Shown: positions 9,517 through 18,411 of the stretch, in pieces | How positions within the stretch are numbered: the stretch's first letter is position 1 | Layout: every line of letters begins with the position of its first letter | Source of the DNA: Lonsdalea populi | Lineage (GTDB): Bacteria; Pseudomonadota; Gammaproteobacteria; Enterobacterales; Enterobacteriaceae | DNA: 64,000 nt | NCBI RefSeq assembly: GCF_015999465.1 | Contig: NZ_CP065534.1 | Location: 1,612,001 to 1,676,000, forward strand | Direction of reading: 5' to 3' | The notes under the pieces: generated by a model | Database searches by the model: none | Seen by the model: the letters and a program-made list of their open reading frames with translations, nothing else | Told to the model about the DNA's origin: nothing | Program-made: the position numbers and the translations under genes

Positions 9517-9895
9517 GTCTCGCCTCTTACTGAATGAACATCTCCGTTTCCCCCCTTTCGCCGGCGGCTCGGTGAACGATATCCACACAATTCGAATGGC
9601 AAAAGAGAGAGATAGCCTAATCTTAGGTCGGATTTGCCTATGCGGAGAGGGATGTGTCCAAATATACGCATCTTTATGGTGGCGACTGGCGGCCGGCACG
9701 GGCTGGTCGATCTCGCCGCTTTTAAGACCACGGATATTAAGCTGGCGCTTGGTGCGAAGGCTCGCTCATTGCTTTTCTTGGCTTGGCCCGTCAAGCCGGG
9801 AATAACCGTGGACGCAAAATTCTCCGGAGGGGGGGCCTATGCAACACACCTCAGTGCCGGGTAACCCTGCGCCGCATTCCGGCGTGAATCTGCCG
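9517..9895. other. Region between the exporter gene and cioA
   Basis: No gene is evident. The right part is the downstream region of the minus-strand exporter and the left part must hold the cioABS promoter. I see no clear hairpin terminator after the exporter gene. Confidence 0.4.
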
Positions 9896-11071
9896 TCAGC
9901 AAGTCTTGCGCATCACGGCCCTCGCGGGGATGAGCGCCAGGATGCCAATGAAGCCTGCGACCAACGCTAGCATCGAAAACCCGCCGTGCGTGATGATCAC
10001 CCCGCCGATTCCGCTACCGGCTCCGATGCCGATATAGATAACGGAACTGTTGAGCGCCAGCGCCTGCTGGGCCGCCGCGCCCGCCAGTCCCAGCAGGCGG
10101 TGTTGAATAGGAACCAGATACATATAGCTGACGATGCCCCATCCCGCGCTGAGCGCGAGCGCCGCGGCGGCGGATTCACGGAACAGGACCAATGCGATAA
10201 GCCCGGTAGTTTGCAGTACGATGACATGGCTCAGAACCCTCCCCGGGCCCCACCGATCGGTCAACAGCCCCGTCGCGATATTGCCGAGCACCGAACCGAT
10301 GCCATAGGCCATCAGCACCAGCGGCAACGTTGGGACATCGCCAAGCCGAGTATTGGCCAGTAGAACGCTGATATAGGCGTAAACGGTGAACTCGGATGTA
10401 ACGACCAGCAATGTGACGCAGAATAGCCCCCATACGGCGGGTGGAAAACGGCGCGATCCCCTGGCAACGCCCGGTGCGGAGCAAGGCGGAGCGCCGGGAC
10501 GCTCCAACAGCATGAACAGCAGAGTCAGCGCAAGAATGCCGAAGAACACGACGCAGTAAAACGCCCAGCGCCAGTTCATGGCGTGTGAAATCCAGGTGAT
10601 GAGCGGTACGCCCAACGCCTCAGACCGTGTCATGCCGCCGAAAATCAGCGCCAGTGCGACGCCTTTTCGGCCTGGAGGCATGCGCATTGCGGCCAGCGAG
10701 GTCGCGGTTGGCGTAAACATTGCGGCGCCGAAGGCAGACACAATGCGTCCTACTATCAAGATGCCGAAGGAGGGACTAAAGGCGCTCAAGCTATTGCCAG
10801 CAATAAAGCACACCAGAGAGAGCAGCAGCACTCTCTGGGTTGACCACGATCTAAACCACCAGGCATTGAGCGGCGCGAATGCGGCGTAACTTAACGCAGA
10901 AATGGACACCAGCCTGCCCGCCGTTGCAGGAGAGATCATGAAATCGCCGGCGATTTCATGCAGAGCGCCGATGACGACGAAGGTATCAAGACCGATGGCG
11001 AACGCGCCAAGAGTCAGCGCCTGCGGCAGCAATCGGACACGCCGACCGGCGATGGAATGGTTAAGAGGCAT
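9896..11071 (-). CDS. Major facilitator superfamily exporter
   Basis: A 391-residue protein with about 12 hydrophobic helices and the DHA1 (drug:H+ antiporter-1, AraJ/NepI-like) pattern, including GRIVSAFGAAMFTPTATSLA in the fourth-fifth helix region and GLLTDRWGPGRV in the loop between helices 8 and 9. It is the last gene of the five-gene operon: its start codon at 11071 lies inside the end of the BacA-like gene (11-base overlap). The likely role is export of the operon's product and self-protection in the inner membrane. The substrate is inferred from context only. Confidence 0.88.
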   Translation of the reverse strand: MPLNHSIAGRRVRLLPQALTLGAFAIGLDTFVVIGALHEIAGDFMISPATAGRLVSISALSYAAFAPLNAWWFRSWSTQRVLLLSLVCFIAGNSLSAFSPSFGILIVGRIVSAFGAAMFTPTATSLAAMRMPPGRKGVALALIFGGMTRSEALGVPLITWISHAMNWRWAFYCVVFFGILALTLLFMLLERPGAPPCSAPGVARGSRRFPPAVWGLFCVTLLVVTSEFTVYAYISVLLANTRLGDVPTLPLVLMAYGIGSVLGNIATGLLTDRWGPGRVLSHVIVLQTTGLIALVLFRESAAAALALSAGWGIVSYMYLVPIQHRLLGLAGAAAQQALALNSSVIYIGIGAGSGIGGVIITHGGFSMLALVAGFIGILALIPARAVMRKTC

Positions 11072-11645
11072 GCTGCGACGCGTTCAACTCAGGATAGGAC
11101 ATGGCGATAATTTCCCCTCGATAGCGCGCCCGCGGACCATAGAGCAACCATGTCGTCACCACTTCGCCTAAGGTTTCCAACAGCTCGATGCGGTCGGGAT
11201 TCTCGGTGGCGACAAAGGTATAAGCCAATCCCGCGTCGTATTCGCCCGACAGCAGTTTCGCCGCCACCACCGGTTTGGACGTTTCTAGGATGATTTCGTC
11301 CCAGTCCTCTACATTAATATAGCCCAGCGTCGGTTCCGGCAGCGCCAGATGGCGCGGATGTTCGACGTCGCGGCGTTTGAGCAATGCCAGGGGTTGTGTG
11401 GGAAAAATAAACGTATCCACGACCGGAAGTCGTTCGCGGAAGCGCTCGGTGACAATATGCACCTGATTGTGGGCGCTGCACTGCAGTAGATAAGCATCGC
11501 CATCATCGACCGCCTGTTGGCCTGCGGCGACAAGATCGTCGACCAGGATGATCTCCGCCTCCTCCACGTTCTGGTAACGCAGATAGTGTCGAAGGGCGTT
11601 TTCATGGCAGGTGCCGGTGGGCCCCAGCGTGTAAATTCGTATCAT
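11061..11645 (-). CDS. BacA-like (amino)prephenate decarboxylase, non-aromatising
   Basis: A 194-residue protein opening IYTLGPTGTCHENALRHYL, close to the LGPEGTSSEYAA opening of bacilysin BacA, with a matching end (GEVVTTWLLYGPRA against PMSWSLFGKGEI). It has the periplasmic-binding-like fold of prephenate dehydratases but no regulatory ACT domain. Family knowledge: BacA, SalX, AerD and the Photorhabdus dihydrophenylalanine enzyme decarboxylate prephenate without aromatising it, giving cyclohexadienyl keto acids. Here the likely substrate is 4-amino-4-deoxyprephenate, because the operon also encodes an aminodeoxychorismate synthase and a mutase; that is inference. It starts 35 bases after the mutase gene and overlaps the exporter gene. 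A prephenate dehydratase activity is the main alternative. Confidence 0.82.
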   Translation of the reverse strand: MIRIYTLGPTGTCHENALRHYLRYQNVEEAEIILVDDLVAAGQQAVDDGDAYLLQCSAHNQVHIVTERFRERLPVVDTFIFPTQPLALLKRRDVEHPRHLALPEPTLGYINVEDWDEIILETSKPVVAAKLLSGEYDAGLAYTFVATENPDRIELLETLGEVVTTWLLYGPRARYRGEIIAMSYPELNASQHAS

Positions 11646-11680
11646 ATTGCGACTTCCTTGTGGTGGTGGCGCCCGCGCGA

Positions 11681-12988
11681 TCAGGCTTTGATGATGGAGT
11701 CTTCTAGCCTGCAGGCTTCGTCGATAATACGTTCGTACAGCGCGATCGCAAACTCGGGGTTAAGCCCATGACTGGCCGCGCGCTCGGCGCAGCGCTGTTT
11801 CACGGCATTTAGCCGGCCCGGCTGCATCATCGGGATATCATGGGTGCGTTTATACGCGGCGACCTGTGTGCAGACATCAATACGCTGGGCGATAAGACTG
11901 ATAATGGCATCATCCAGCTCGTTGATCTGGACACGGAAGGGTTCCAGCCCTTCAAGTGGGTTGCCCTGTCGAACCCGAGGAGGGTGGGTTGCGGGCGCTA
12001 AGAGGCCATTGACCAGTGCGAAGGCGCAGTCGGAGAGCGCGCTCATCAAGTAGCCGCCTTCCTGCACAAAGCAAATGGGCAGGTTGGCCGCGGCGAAACG
12101 CTCGCCAATCGCTTGGAACACTTGGGGCGACAGTCGCCAGATACCGTGAGGCTCGTCCTCAATGATATCGAAGCCGACGCTGACGACCAGGGAACGCGCT
12201 CCCGATGAAACGGCGTCCATCAGCACATTATCCAATGCGGCCAGATAGGCGGTCGCGTCGGGCGGCGTCTCAAATCCCGTATAGCGATGGGCGGGATGGG
12301 CGGGGGCGATGGCGTGCTGGTAAGGGAAGGTCTTTTCGCTCAATGCATGCAGGCTATAAAAATGTATATCCGGATGCGCAGACAGTACATCGCTCGTTCC
12401 GTTGCCGACGTGATGGTCAATGTCGATAACGCTGACCGGCGCTAGACCCTCATCGGCCAGCGTGCGTGCGGCGATGGCCGCGTTGTTGAGAAAACAGTAG
12501 CCGCCGAGAAAGGTCCTTCCTGCATGGTGACCCGGTGGGCGGCAGAGCGCGTAGGTATAGTCGGCGTACCTTTGCGTCAGACCGCGCGCAGCAAGCAGGC
12601 TAGCCATAGCGGAGGCCTCCGCGCGCGGGTAGCAGGTATTATCCAACAGCGTATTTTGCTCAATGCCCGGCGCGGCGTAGTCTTGCGCCAGCTCCCGTGC
12701 GTGGGCCGGATCCCGGGGCTGCTCGACGTGACGCAGTCCATCCAGATACCGAGGATTATGGAGTCGCGGCAATAGCGTTGCCAGCGTAGTGTTTGCCGCC
12801 TGTTCCTCCTCCTGGGACGGCGTCGCGCAGGACACTCTCGGCTGGCGGAGCAGTCCTTTGCAAAGGGTGTCTGTTCGTTCAGGCACTTCTTTGGACGGAA
12901 CGGTATGGCCGTTCGCCATCACCAGCATCGCAAGCGGCTTCAGTTCCGTTTCTCGTACCTGATAAATTTGCATTGTTTTCATCGTCAT
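11681..12988 (-). CDS. Fusion: HDAC-fold amidohydrolase + AroQ chorismate mutase
   Basis: A 435-residue two-domain protein. Residues about 1-335 are a histone-deacetylase/acetylpolyamine-amidohydrolase fold: RPPGHHAG near 149, the zinc motif DIDHHVGNGT near 187, SVGFDIIEDEP with the other Asp, and FVQEGGY. Residues about 343-432 are an AroQ-type mutase: FRVQINELDDAIISLIAQR, then AAYKR, MQPGR and a C-terminal helix IALYERIIDEACRL, like the mutase domain of E. coli PheA. By analogy with PapB, the mutase would turn 4-amino-4-deoxychorismate into 4-amino-4-deoxyprephenate. The amidohydrolase may remove an N-acetyl group added by the GNAT domain of the preceding gene. The start overlaps the previous stop by 4 bases (ATGA). 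I know of no described protein with this fusion. Confidence 0.85.
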   Translation of the reverse strand: MTMKTMQIYQVRETELKPLAMLVMANGHTVPSKEVPERTDTLCKGLLRQPRVSCATPSQEEEQAANTTLATLLPRLHNPRYLDGLRHVEQPRDPAHARELAQDYAAPGIEQNTLLDNTCYPRAEASAMASLLAARGLTQRYADYTYALCRPPGHHAGRTFLGGYCFLNNAAIAARTLADEGLAPVSVIDIDHHVGNGTSDVLSAHPDIHFYSLHALSEKTFPYQHAIAPAHPAHRYTGFETPPDATAYLAALDNVLMDAVSSGARSLVVSVGFDIIEDEPHGIWRLSPQVFQAIGERFAAANLPICFVQEGGYLMSALSDCAFALVNGLLAPATHPPRVRQGNPLEGLEPFRVQINELDDAIISLIAQRIDVCTQVAAYKRTHDIPMMQPGRLNAVKQRCAERAASHGLNPEFAIALYERIIDEACRLEDSIIKA

Positions 12989-14984
12989 CCTTGGCGTCTC
13001 CTGTAACGCTGCCCGGCGCTAGCGTAGCCCGCGGCTTGGTAAAATCGAGTCAGTTTCTCCAACGCCGGGTAGTCATTCATTGGTAATGTGGCTTCTATCA
13101 TCGGCCATCCACGCGACCGTGCCTCATGATCTACGGCGTCCAACAACTGTTGGCCCAGACGTGCCGAGCGGTAATTGGGATCGACCCATAACTCCTGCAA
13201 AATGCCGTATTCGCTGCTGGCGCGCAGTGCGTGCACCCGGGAGACGGTCGCTAGCTCGACAATCCCATGTCTGCCGGGGACTTCGACGATGTAGGCAAAG
13301 CCCAACTCGCGGGAAGCGGTGATACGGACAGCCGCCTGACGGGCACCGTCTAGGGAAAACTGCGGTCCCGGTCCGCCCAACTCCCGTAACAGTTGATATA
13401 CCGCGTCCGTCATCGCCTGCGCATCATCCGGTTCTGCCAAACGTAGCTGCGGTTCATCCGTGCGTGTCCCTGCCGGGTTGCTGAATTCACCCGCGATGGT
13501 AAAAGGCGCATCAGTCTGACCGGTCACGGACTCGGCGATAGCGGCGAGCGGCGCCCGCGCTTTCAGTAAGATTTCGTCGAATTCTGCGGCGGGATCGGAG
13601 AGGGCGACGATGGCGCCGCCGCATCCGACCGAGACGCTATTCGGCGTACAGACGATGGTGCGTATGACGATATTGAGATCCACCTCTCCCGACAGGGAAA
13701 GGTAGCCGATGGCACCGGAATAGATGCCGCGGGGGGCTGCTTCCAGCGCATCGATGATTTCCAGTGTGCGAATCTTCGGTGCGCCGGTCATCGAGCCGCC
13801 GGGGAAGCACGAGGCGATACAGCTGAGTGCGGTTTCGTGGGAGCCTAGGCGACCTCGAATGACGCTGACCAACTGGTGAACGGTTTGATAGCTTTCAATA
13901 TGCATCAGGCTCGGGACGTTGACGCTGCCGGGTTCGCACACCCGGCCGAGATCGTTACGCATCAGGTCGACGATCATCAGGTTTTCGGCCCGGCTCTTCT
14001 CATCCAGTCGCAGTGCTTCCGCAATCTGAGCATCGCGAGCGGGATCCTGGTCTCGCGGCGAAGTCCCCTTGATGGGTTTGGTCACAGCGATACCGTCGCG
14101 GTCGATGCGAAGGAAGCGCTCGGGGCAGGAACATGCCACCGCCAGTTCCCCGAAGCGAAGATACGCAGCGTATGGGGCCGTGTTGCGGCGGCGCAACCGG
14201 CGGTATAGATCGAGCGGTTCGACATGCACCTGCGCGGAAATGTCATTAGTCAGGCAGACTTCGTAGGTTTCCCCCGCCGTAATCTGAGCCAGACAATGTT
14301 CGATATTGGCTATATAGGTGTCCCGGTCCTGGCGTAGCGTGAAGTTTACCGGAGCGGTAGCGTTTCCCCCCGTGACGGGCGGGGCGGGCGGCAGAGCGCC
14401 CAGTGTTTTTTTCATCTCTTCGGCCCAGACTTGCGCCGCATCCTTTTCCTGCGGGTCGTAGAGGGCGACGACGTACAGATGCTTTTCAACATGATCAAAG
14501 GCCAGAAAGCGCGTACAAAACAGAAACGCGGCGTCAGGATAGGGTGATAGAGGCGATGGCATATTGCACGTCAGGCTTATCAATTCATAACCGAAATAGC
14601 CGACGTGGCCACCGAGAAACGGGATGTCGGGGTGCGGGTGCTTTACGTCCAGGCCGTGCACGGAGCGGTTGCGTTCCAGATAGTCGAAAATCGACAGCGT
14701 TAGCGTGTCTTCGCTGCGGGTGCCTGGCCGTACCACTCGCACGGTCTGCCGTTTGGCATCGAAGAAAGCGACGTTGGCGTCCTGGCCGGAGATGTCGCCC
14801 ATAAAAGACCAGCGTGACAGGGGGGGACCAGGAGACTGCTGTCCAGCCAAAATGCATAGTCGCTGCGGCCGTAGATGTGCGTGAAAACATCCTCGGCGTC
14901 GACGGTCAAGGGGAGTGGGTCGCACAGTAGCGCGTAAGATTGGGTTGACGCAGGCGCCGGGACGCCGTCAATGATACTAAACAT
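12985..14984 (-). CDS. Aminodeoxychorismate synthase component I fused to a GNAT domain; frameshifted
   Basis: Two reading frames together give one 666-residue protein. The N-terminal 55 residues (MFSIIDGVPAP... to WLDSSLLVPP) are read from 14984; the rest, from LSRWSFMGDISG, is in the next frame down to 12985. The join is at a run of seven C (plus-strand G at 14820-14826); one more C restores the frame. The chorismate-binding domain has PIKGT near residue 304: the Lys is typical of PabB, where anthranilate synthase has PIAGT. GGSMTGAPKIRTLEIIDA and DLNIVIRT follow. Residues about 508-666 are a GNAT acetyltransferase (LWVDPNYRSARLGQQLL). The start overlaps the amidotransferase gene by 8 bases, so 14984 is the true start. 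As sequenced, full-length protein needs frameshifting or a tract-length change. Confidence 0.85.
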
Positions 14985-15615
14985 TCGAGCTGTCCTTGTA
15001 TTGAACGGTTTTCTGGGTCTGAAGAGGGGCTATGGCATCGGAGAGAAAGTTGCCGAAGATTTCGCGGCCATACTCCGAGCATATGGACTCCGGATGAAAC
15101 TGGACGCCCCAGTGAGGAAGGGTGCGGTGGCGCAGCGCCATGACGATACCGTCTTCTGTTTCCGCGATCAGTTCCAGTGCGTCGGGCAAAGCTCTGTCGG
15201 CCACCAGCGAGTGGTATCGTGTGACTTCAAAGGTCTCGGGAATGCCGTGGAACAATGGGGTGCCGTAATGATGGACGCGGCGTATACGGCCATGCATGGG
15301 CTCTGGCGCAGCGATGACGCGGCCGCCGTGATGCAACGTCAGGCATTGGTGACCGAGACAGACGCCCAGCACGGGTACATCGGCATACGCCAGTATGTCC
15401 ATGGAGCTGCAGACGTCTCGTCGCTGATGCGGCGTGCCGGGACCGGGAGAGAGAATGATACGATCATGGGGAATTTTATGAATCTCACGCCAGGATAAGG
15501 TGTTCGGTAATACAACAGCCTCTTGACCATTTACCTCGCCAATCATTTGGGCGATATTAAATGTAAAGCTATCGAAATTATCAATAATGAGAATATTTTT
15601 CTGATGAAGAATCAT
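14977..15615 (-). CDS. Glutamine amidotransferase, component II (PabA/TrpG family)
   Basis: A 212-residue class I amidotransferase: NFDSFTFNI, the LSPGPGTP oxyanion loop, nucleophile Cys in GVCLGHQ, and catalytic His-Glu in VQFHPES. It would release ammonia from glutamine and pass it to the PabB-like partner encoded next, making 4-amino-4-deoxychorismate. The start has AGAGGA six bases upstream. It is the first gene of the five-gene operon, with AT-rich DNA ahead of it. The sequence alone cannot separate PabA from TrpG; the PIKGT motif of the partner decides for aminodeoxychorismate. The operon has its own copy, so it does not depend on the housekeeping pabA. Confidence 0.9.
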   Translation of the reverse strand: MILHQKNILIIDNFDSFTFNIAQMIGEVNGQEAVVLPNTLSWREIHKIPHDRIILSPGPGTPHQRRDVCSSMDILAYADVPVLGVCLGHQCLTLHHGGRVIAAPEPMHGRIRRVHHYGTPLFHGIPETFEVTRYHSLVADRALPDALELIAETEDGIVMALRHRTLPHWGVQFHPESICSEYGREIFGNFLSDAIAPLQTQKTVQYKDSSNV

Positions 15616-16740
15616 ATATTCCTCTATGATATAGGAAAGGGTTGCTGTCAGTTTAAAAAACTCAGTTCAGCGCCGTCTGATTAAAACGGGCTCTGTTATT
15701 TTGCATGCCGGGTTCTATAACTAATATAATACCAGGTCTTCTTTTCTTAAAAAAACCTTGTTGTGAGTTTTTACCTGCCCCACTCAGTTAATTACTCTAC
15801 CACTTTTATTTTGTCTATTTGTTGTTTTTATTTTCATGAAAAGAGGCGGGTAATAATATTTTAGGCACGACATAGGTATAAAAAATGTTTATTGCATAAG
15901 CGATATCTATGCTTTTTGCTTTAACTAATTGTTATTCTTTGTTTTTTTGTTTGTTCGTTACTGCGGCATTGCTTGGGCTGGTTGTTGTATAAAAATAAGT
16001 TTCATTGTTCATGATACAAATATTCTATGTGTGAAAAAAATCATAAAAACAGAGTGTTGTTAATCATCAATCAGAAGAAATGGTGATTGTTTTACGTTGT
16101 TTTTTATCATGGATAGAACGGTGTGGTGAGCATTTTTTGGGGTGCTAAAAAAATTAAATAAAACAATATCCATGGAGGCCAATAATTGTATTATCTTCAA
16201 TTGTACGTCTATTATTCCATAGTGCTTAGAGTCAATTATACCGTGATATTCGTCCCATTTTATTTTTAAAAAAACGGGCTATTCCTTCTTTAAGGCGCTG
16301 AGCACTGCCGATGCCGAGTGCCGTAATGTTAACGACTTAAAGATGGAACCCGCCCACTGAATGAATTCAGACGGGAAAACAGGTTAATCATCAATGTGAT
16401 CAATCACGGTTTGAGGAACTGGGAAGCCGTTTTTGGGGTGGCACTGCAACCCCGCATGGCCGCCTCTATCCAGAGGCTGTTGGCGCTGAAAAGATATCTC
16501 TGGGGCGCCGGTGACCTTGGCAACGTCTTGCCGTGCCGTCAGCGTTTTTCCAGCCCCGCGCTACCGCGATTTGGACTGTGTTATTGGCTGCGTCATGCGA
16601 TGTCACCTTTCGCGGCCGCGAGTTACACGATGATCGTGCCCGCCAATGGCTGCCGAACGGGGATGACGGCAGTCATGTTCACCCTCTGAAATCCCCAATT
16701 GCCACGAGAGCGGCAGGCTGAACAGAGAGGAGGGAAAACG
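15616..16740. other. 1.1-kb non-coding region ahead of the biosynthetic operon
   Basis: Positions about 15640-16290 are strongly AT-rich with many T and A runs, a composition expected to bend and to bind H-NS; the operon promoter should lie here. Positions about 16300-16740 are more GC-rich and contain short plus-strand reading frames (16396-16689, 16533-16721) without recognisable motifs, possibly a gene remnant. I found no clear operator. Confidence 0.45.
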
Positions 16741-17625
16741 TCAGGAGACGTTATGGCTCTCTTTGATCAGTTGAATGAAGTAGTTCAGCTCTTCCTCCTT
16801 TCTCTTCAAATAATAGATATGCGACACCTCGGTAGGCTGGTTGAGAAAAAGAGGGCGTGTCGCCAGAGGAATATGCCGGGATATTTCGAAATTCATAAAA
16901 GAAGAGCACGAGAACGAATAACCTTTCCCGGCAGCAAGATACTCGACGACGTGTGAAAAATCGGGAAAAACATACACTCTGGCGCGGGTATTTTCCATCC
17001 TACGGTGCTGAATGGTTTTTTCCAGAATAGGGTGAGACAACATCGATGTATGAGCGACTAAATTTTCGTGGACGATAAGATCCATGACATTTTCATATCT
17101 ATCAATCACTTTCTGCGCGCTGATCAGCGTACAGCTATTGTTCATCAGTGCAATACAGGCAATACGTTCCAGGCTGTCGATATATTTAGGGGAGGAGGAG
17201 ATAAAGAAGTCTATCTCTTCGGACAACAGCTTGTTTTTGAACTCGGCGTAGGAATGCTGCATGCAGAAAAGGTCGATACCTTTTTTTATCGAGTTCGAAA
17301 AGATGATTTTATAGAAACTGTCGTTGTAGGTGTCCGTACTGATTTTTAGCTCACGAAAAAATTTTGTGTTTTTGGTGACAAGCTTGGTGATATTTTCCAG
17401 ATTCTCTCTGACGGGCAGCAGCTGCTGATAAAAAAAATCGCCTTCTTTAGTCAGGTTTATCCCTGAATTGGAGCGATTAAACAACCGGTATCCGAGAGAG
17501 TTTTCGAGATCGCTGATGCTTTTGCTCAGTGCGGGAGGTGTCACATGAATGCGTTCCGCTGCCGCTTTAAATGAGCCTAATTCTGATATCACGATAAAAT
17601 GCTCAACTTTTTTTGAAAAAATCAT
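16741..17625 (-). CDS. LysR-family transcriptional regulator
   Basis: A 294-residue protein with an N-terminal winged HTH (residues 1-60: FIVISELGSFKAAAERIHVTPPALSKSISDLENSLGYRLF is the typical layout) and a periplasmic-binding-like effector domain. It is AT-rich and Lys/Ser-rich, unlike the core genes around, suggesting separate acquisition. It lies upstream of, and on the same strand as, the five-gene operon, separated by 1.1 kb of AT-rich DNA. It may control that operon, but LysR regulators are more often divergent from their targets, so the link is weak. The effector is unknown. Confidence 0.88.
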   Translation of the reverse strand: MIFSKKVEHFIVISELGSFKAAAERIHVTPPALSKSISDLENSLGYRLFNRSNSGINLTKEGDFFYQQLLPVRENLENITKLVTKNTKFFRELKISTDTYNDSFYKIIFSNSIKKGIDLFCMQHSYAEFKNKLLSEEIDFFISSSPKYIDSLERIACIALMNNSCTLISAQKVIDRYENVMDLIVHENLVAHTSMLSHPILEKTIQHRRMENTRARVYVFPDFSHVVEYLAAGKGYSFSCSSFMNFEISRHIPLATRPLFLNQPTEVSHIYYLKRKEEELNYFIQLIKESHNVS

Positions 17626-18309
17626 ATCTCACCTCTGCCGATTCCTGTGAATATAAAGCATCTTCCTAATTGATATAAACAAAAGGTCTGTTGCCGTGAC
17701 TAAAACAGAACCTTTCAGCGTCCAGGGGGAATGAAATCGTGATTCAGTATCATCCGATGACGAAATTTAGTCTACGTATTATATTTGCATTATCATAGGA
17801 TTAATAGACAGCACAATATTGATGGATTCAAGATCATGAGAATAGTTGCGGATGATATTTTGCCACCCCGGAATTAGTGATGGAAATAAAAAATAGGTAC
17901 GCTGCCGCTCCGTGATTTATCTCGGTTGCTGCATCCTTTGGTAGCATTCGAAAATACCCTGATATTTTGTTAAAAATAAGTACCTTTTGTATTCTATACA
18001 CCACTCTGAATCGATGGGCAAGCGCTATGCGCGAGCAGACATCAGCGGTATCGGCGATGAAGAAGATCGCTGGTAATGGCTTCCCTGCGAGCCGGAACTA
18101 CCGGGCGGCGGCGGCAGAGCCAGTCGTGTACCCTGGCTATCACCCGGACAACGTCATCACGGTTTCAGATTCGGACATGTCTGGACGCCGTGGCGCGCCG
18201 GGTGGATGCGTCGGACGCTCTGCCGCGAATTTTGCGCTATCACAGTTTATTCCTGAGTTTTTATTCTTCGAAATACGACATAGCACGATCTTTAAGGAGG
18301 ACTGGCGTG

Positions 18310-18350
18310 GATATAAAGGATGCGTGTCTTGGGATGCGTGTCTTTATATC
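18310..18350. repeat. Tandem 13-bp repeat inside an inverted repeat
   Basis: GGATGCGTGTCTT occurs at 18318-18330 and 18332-18344. The pair is enclosed by GATATAAAG (18310-18318) and CTTTATATC (18342-18350). It resembles an operator array or a replication-slippage product. Confidence 0.55.
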
Positions 18351-18387
18351 AGTTCGATGTTTTTCGCTATTCGCTTATCACGTTAAA

Positions 18388-18411
18388 AATAACGTAATAA
18401 TAACGTTATTG
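18388..18411. repeat. AATAACGT direct repeat ending in a palindrome
   Basis: AATAACGT is repeated, and the second copy is part of the perfect 12-bp palindrome AATAACGTTATT. It lies in AT-rich DNA about 560 bases before the SDR start. It could bind a regulator; no regulator is assigned. Confidence 0.4.

Noticed and set aside
8095..9699. Long form of CioA starting at 9699
   Set aside because: The extra 61 residues are unlike any bd oxidase; the start at 9516 has a ribosome binding site and the conserved N-terminus.
11061..11645. Ordinary prephenate dehydratase (PheA C-terminal part)
   Set aside because: It is short, has no ACT domain, and its ends resemble BacA more than PheA. The possibility is kept in the feature note.
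12985..14984. Anthranilate synthase (TrpE/TrpG) reading of the amidotransferase pair
   Set aside because: The active-site motif is PIKGT with the PabB-type Lys, not PIAGT, and the neighbours are mutase and decarboxylase genes, not trp or phenazine genes.
16396..16721. Possible transposase or gene remnant ahead of LysR
   Set aside because: Translations in all frames show no recognisable transposase or other domain, and no terminal inverted repeats were seen.
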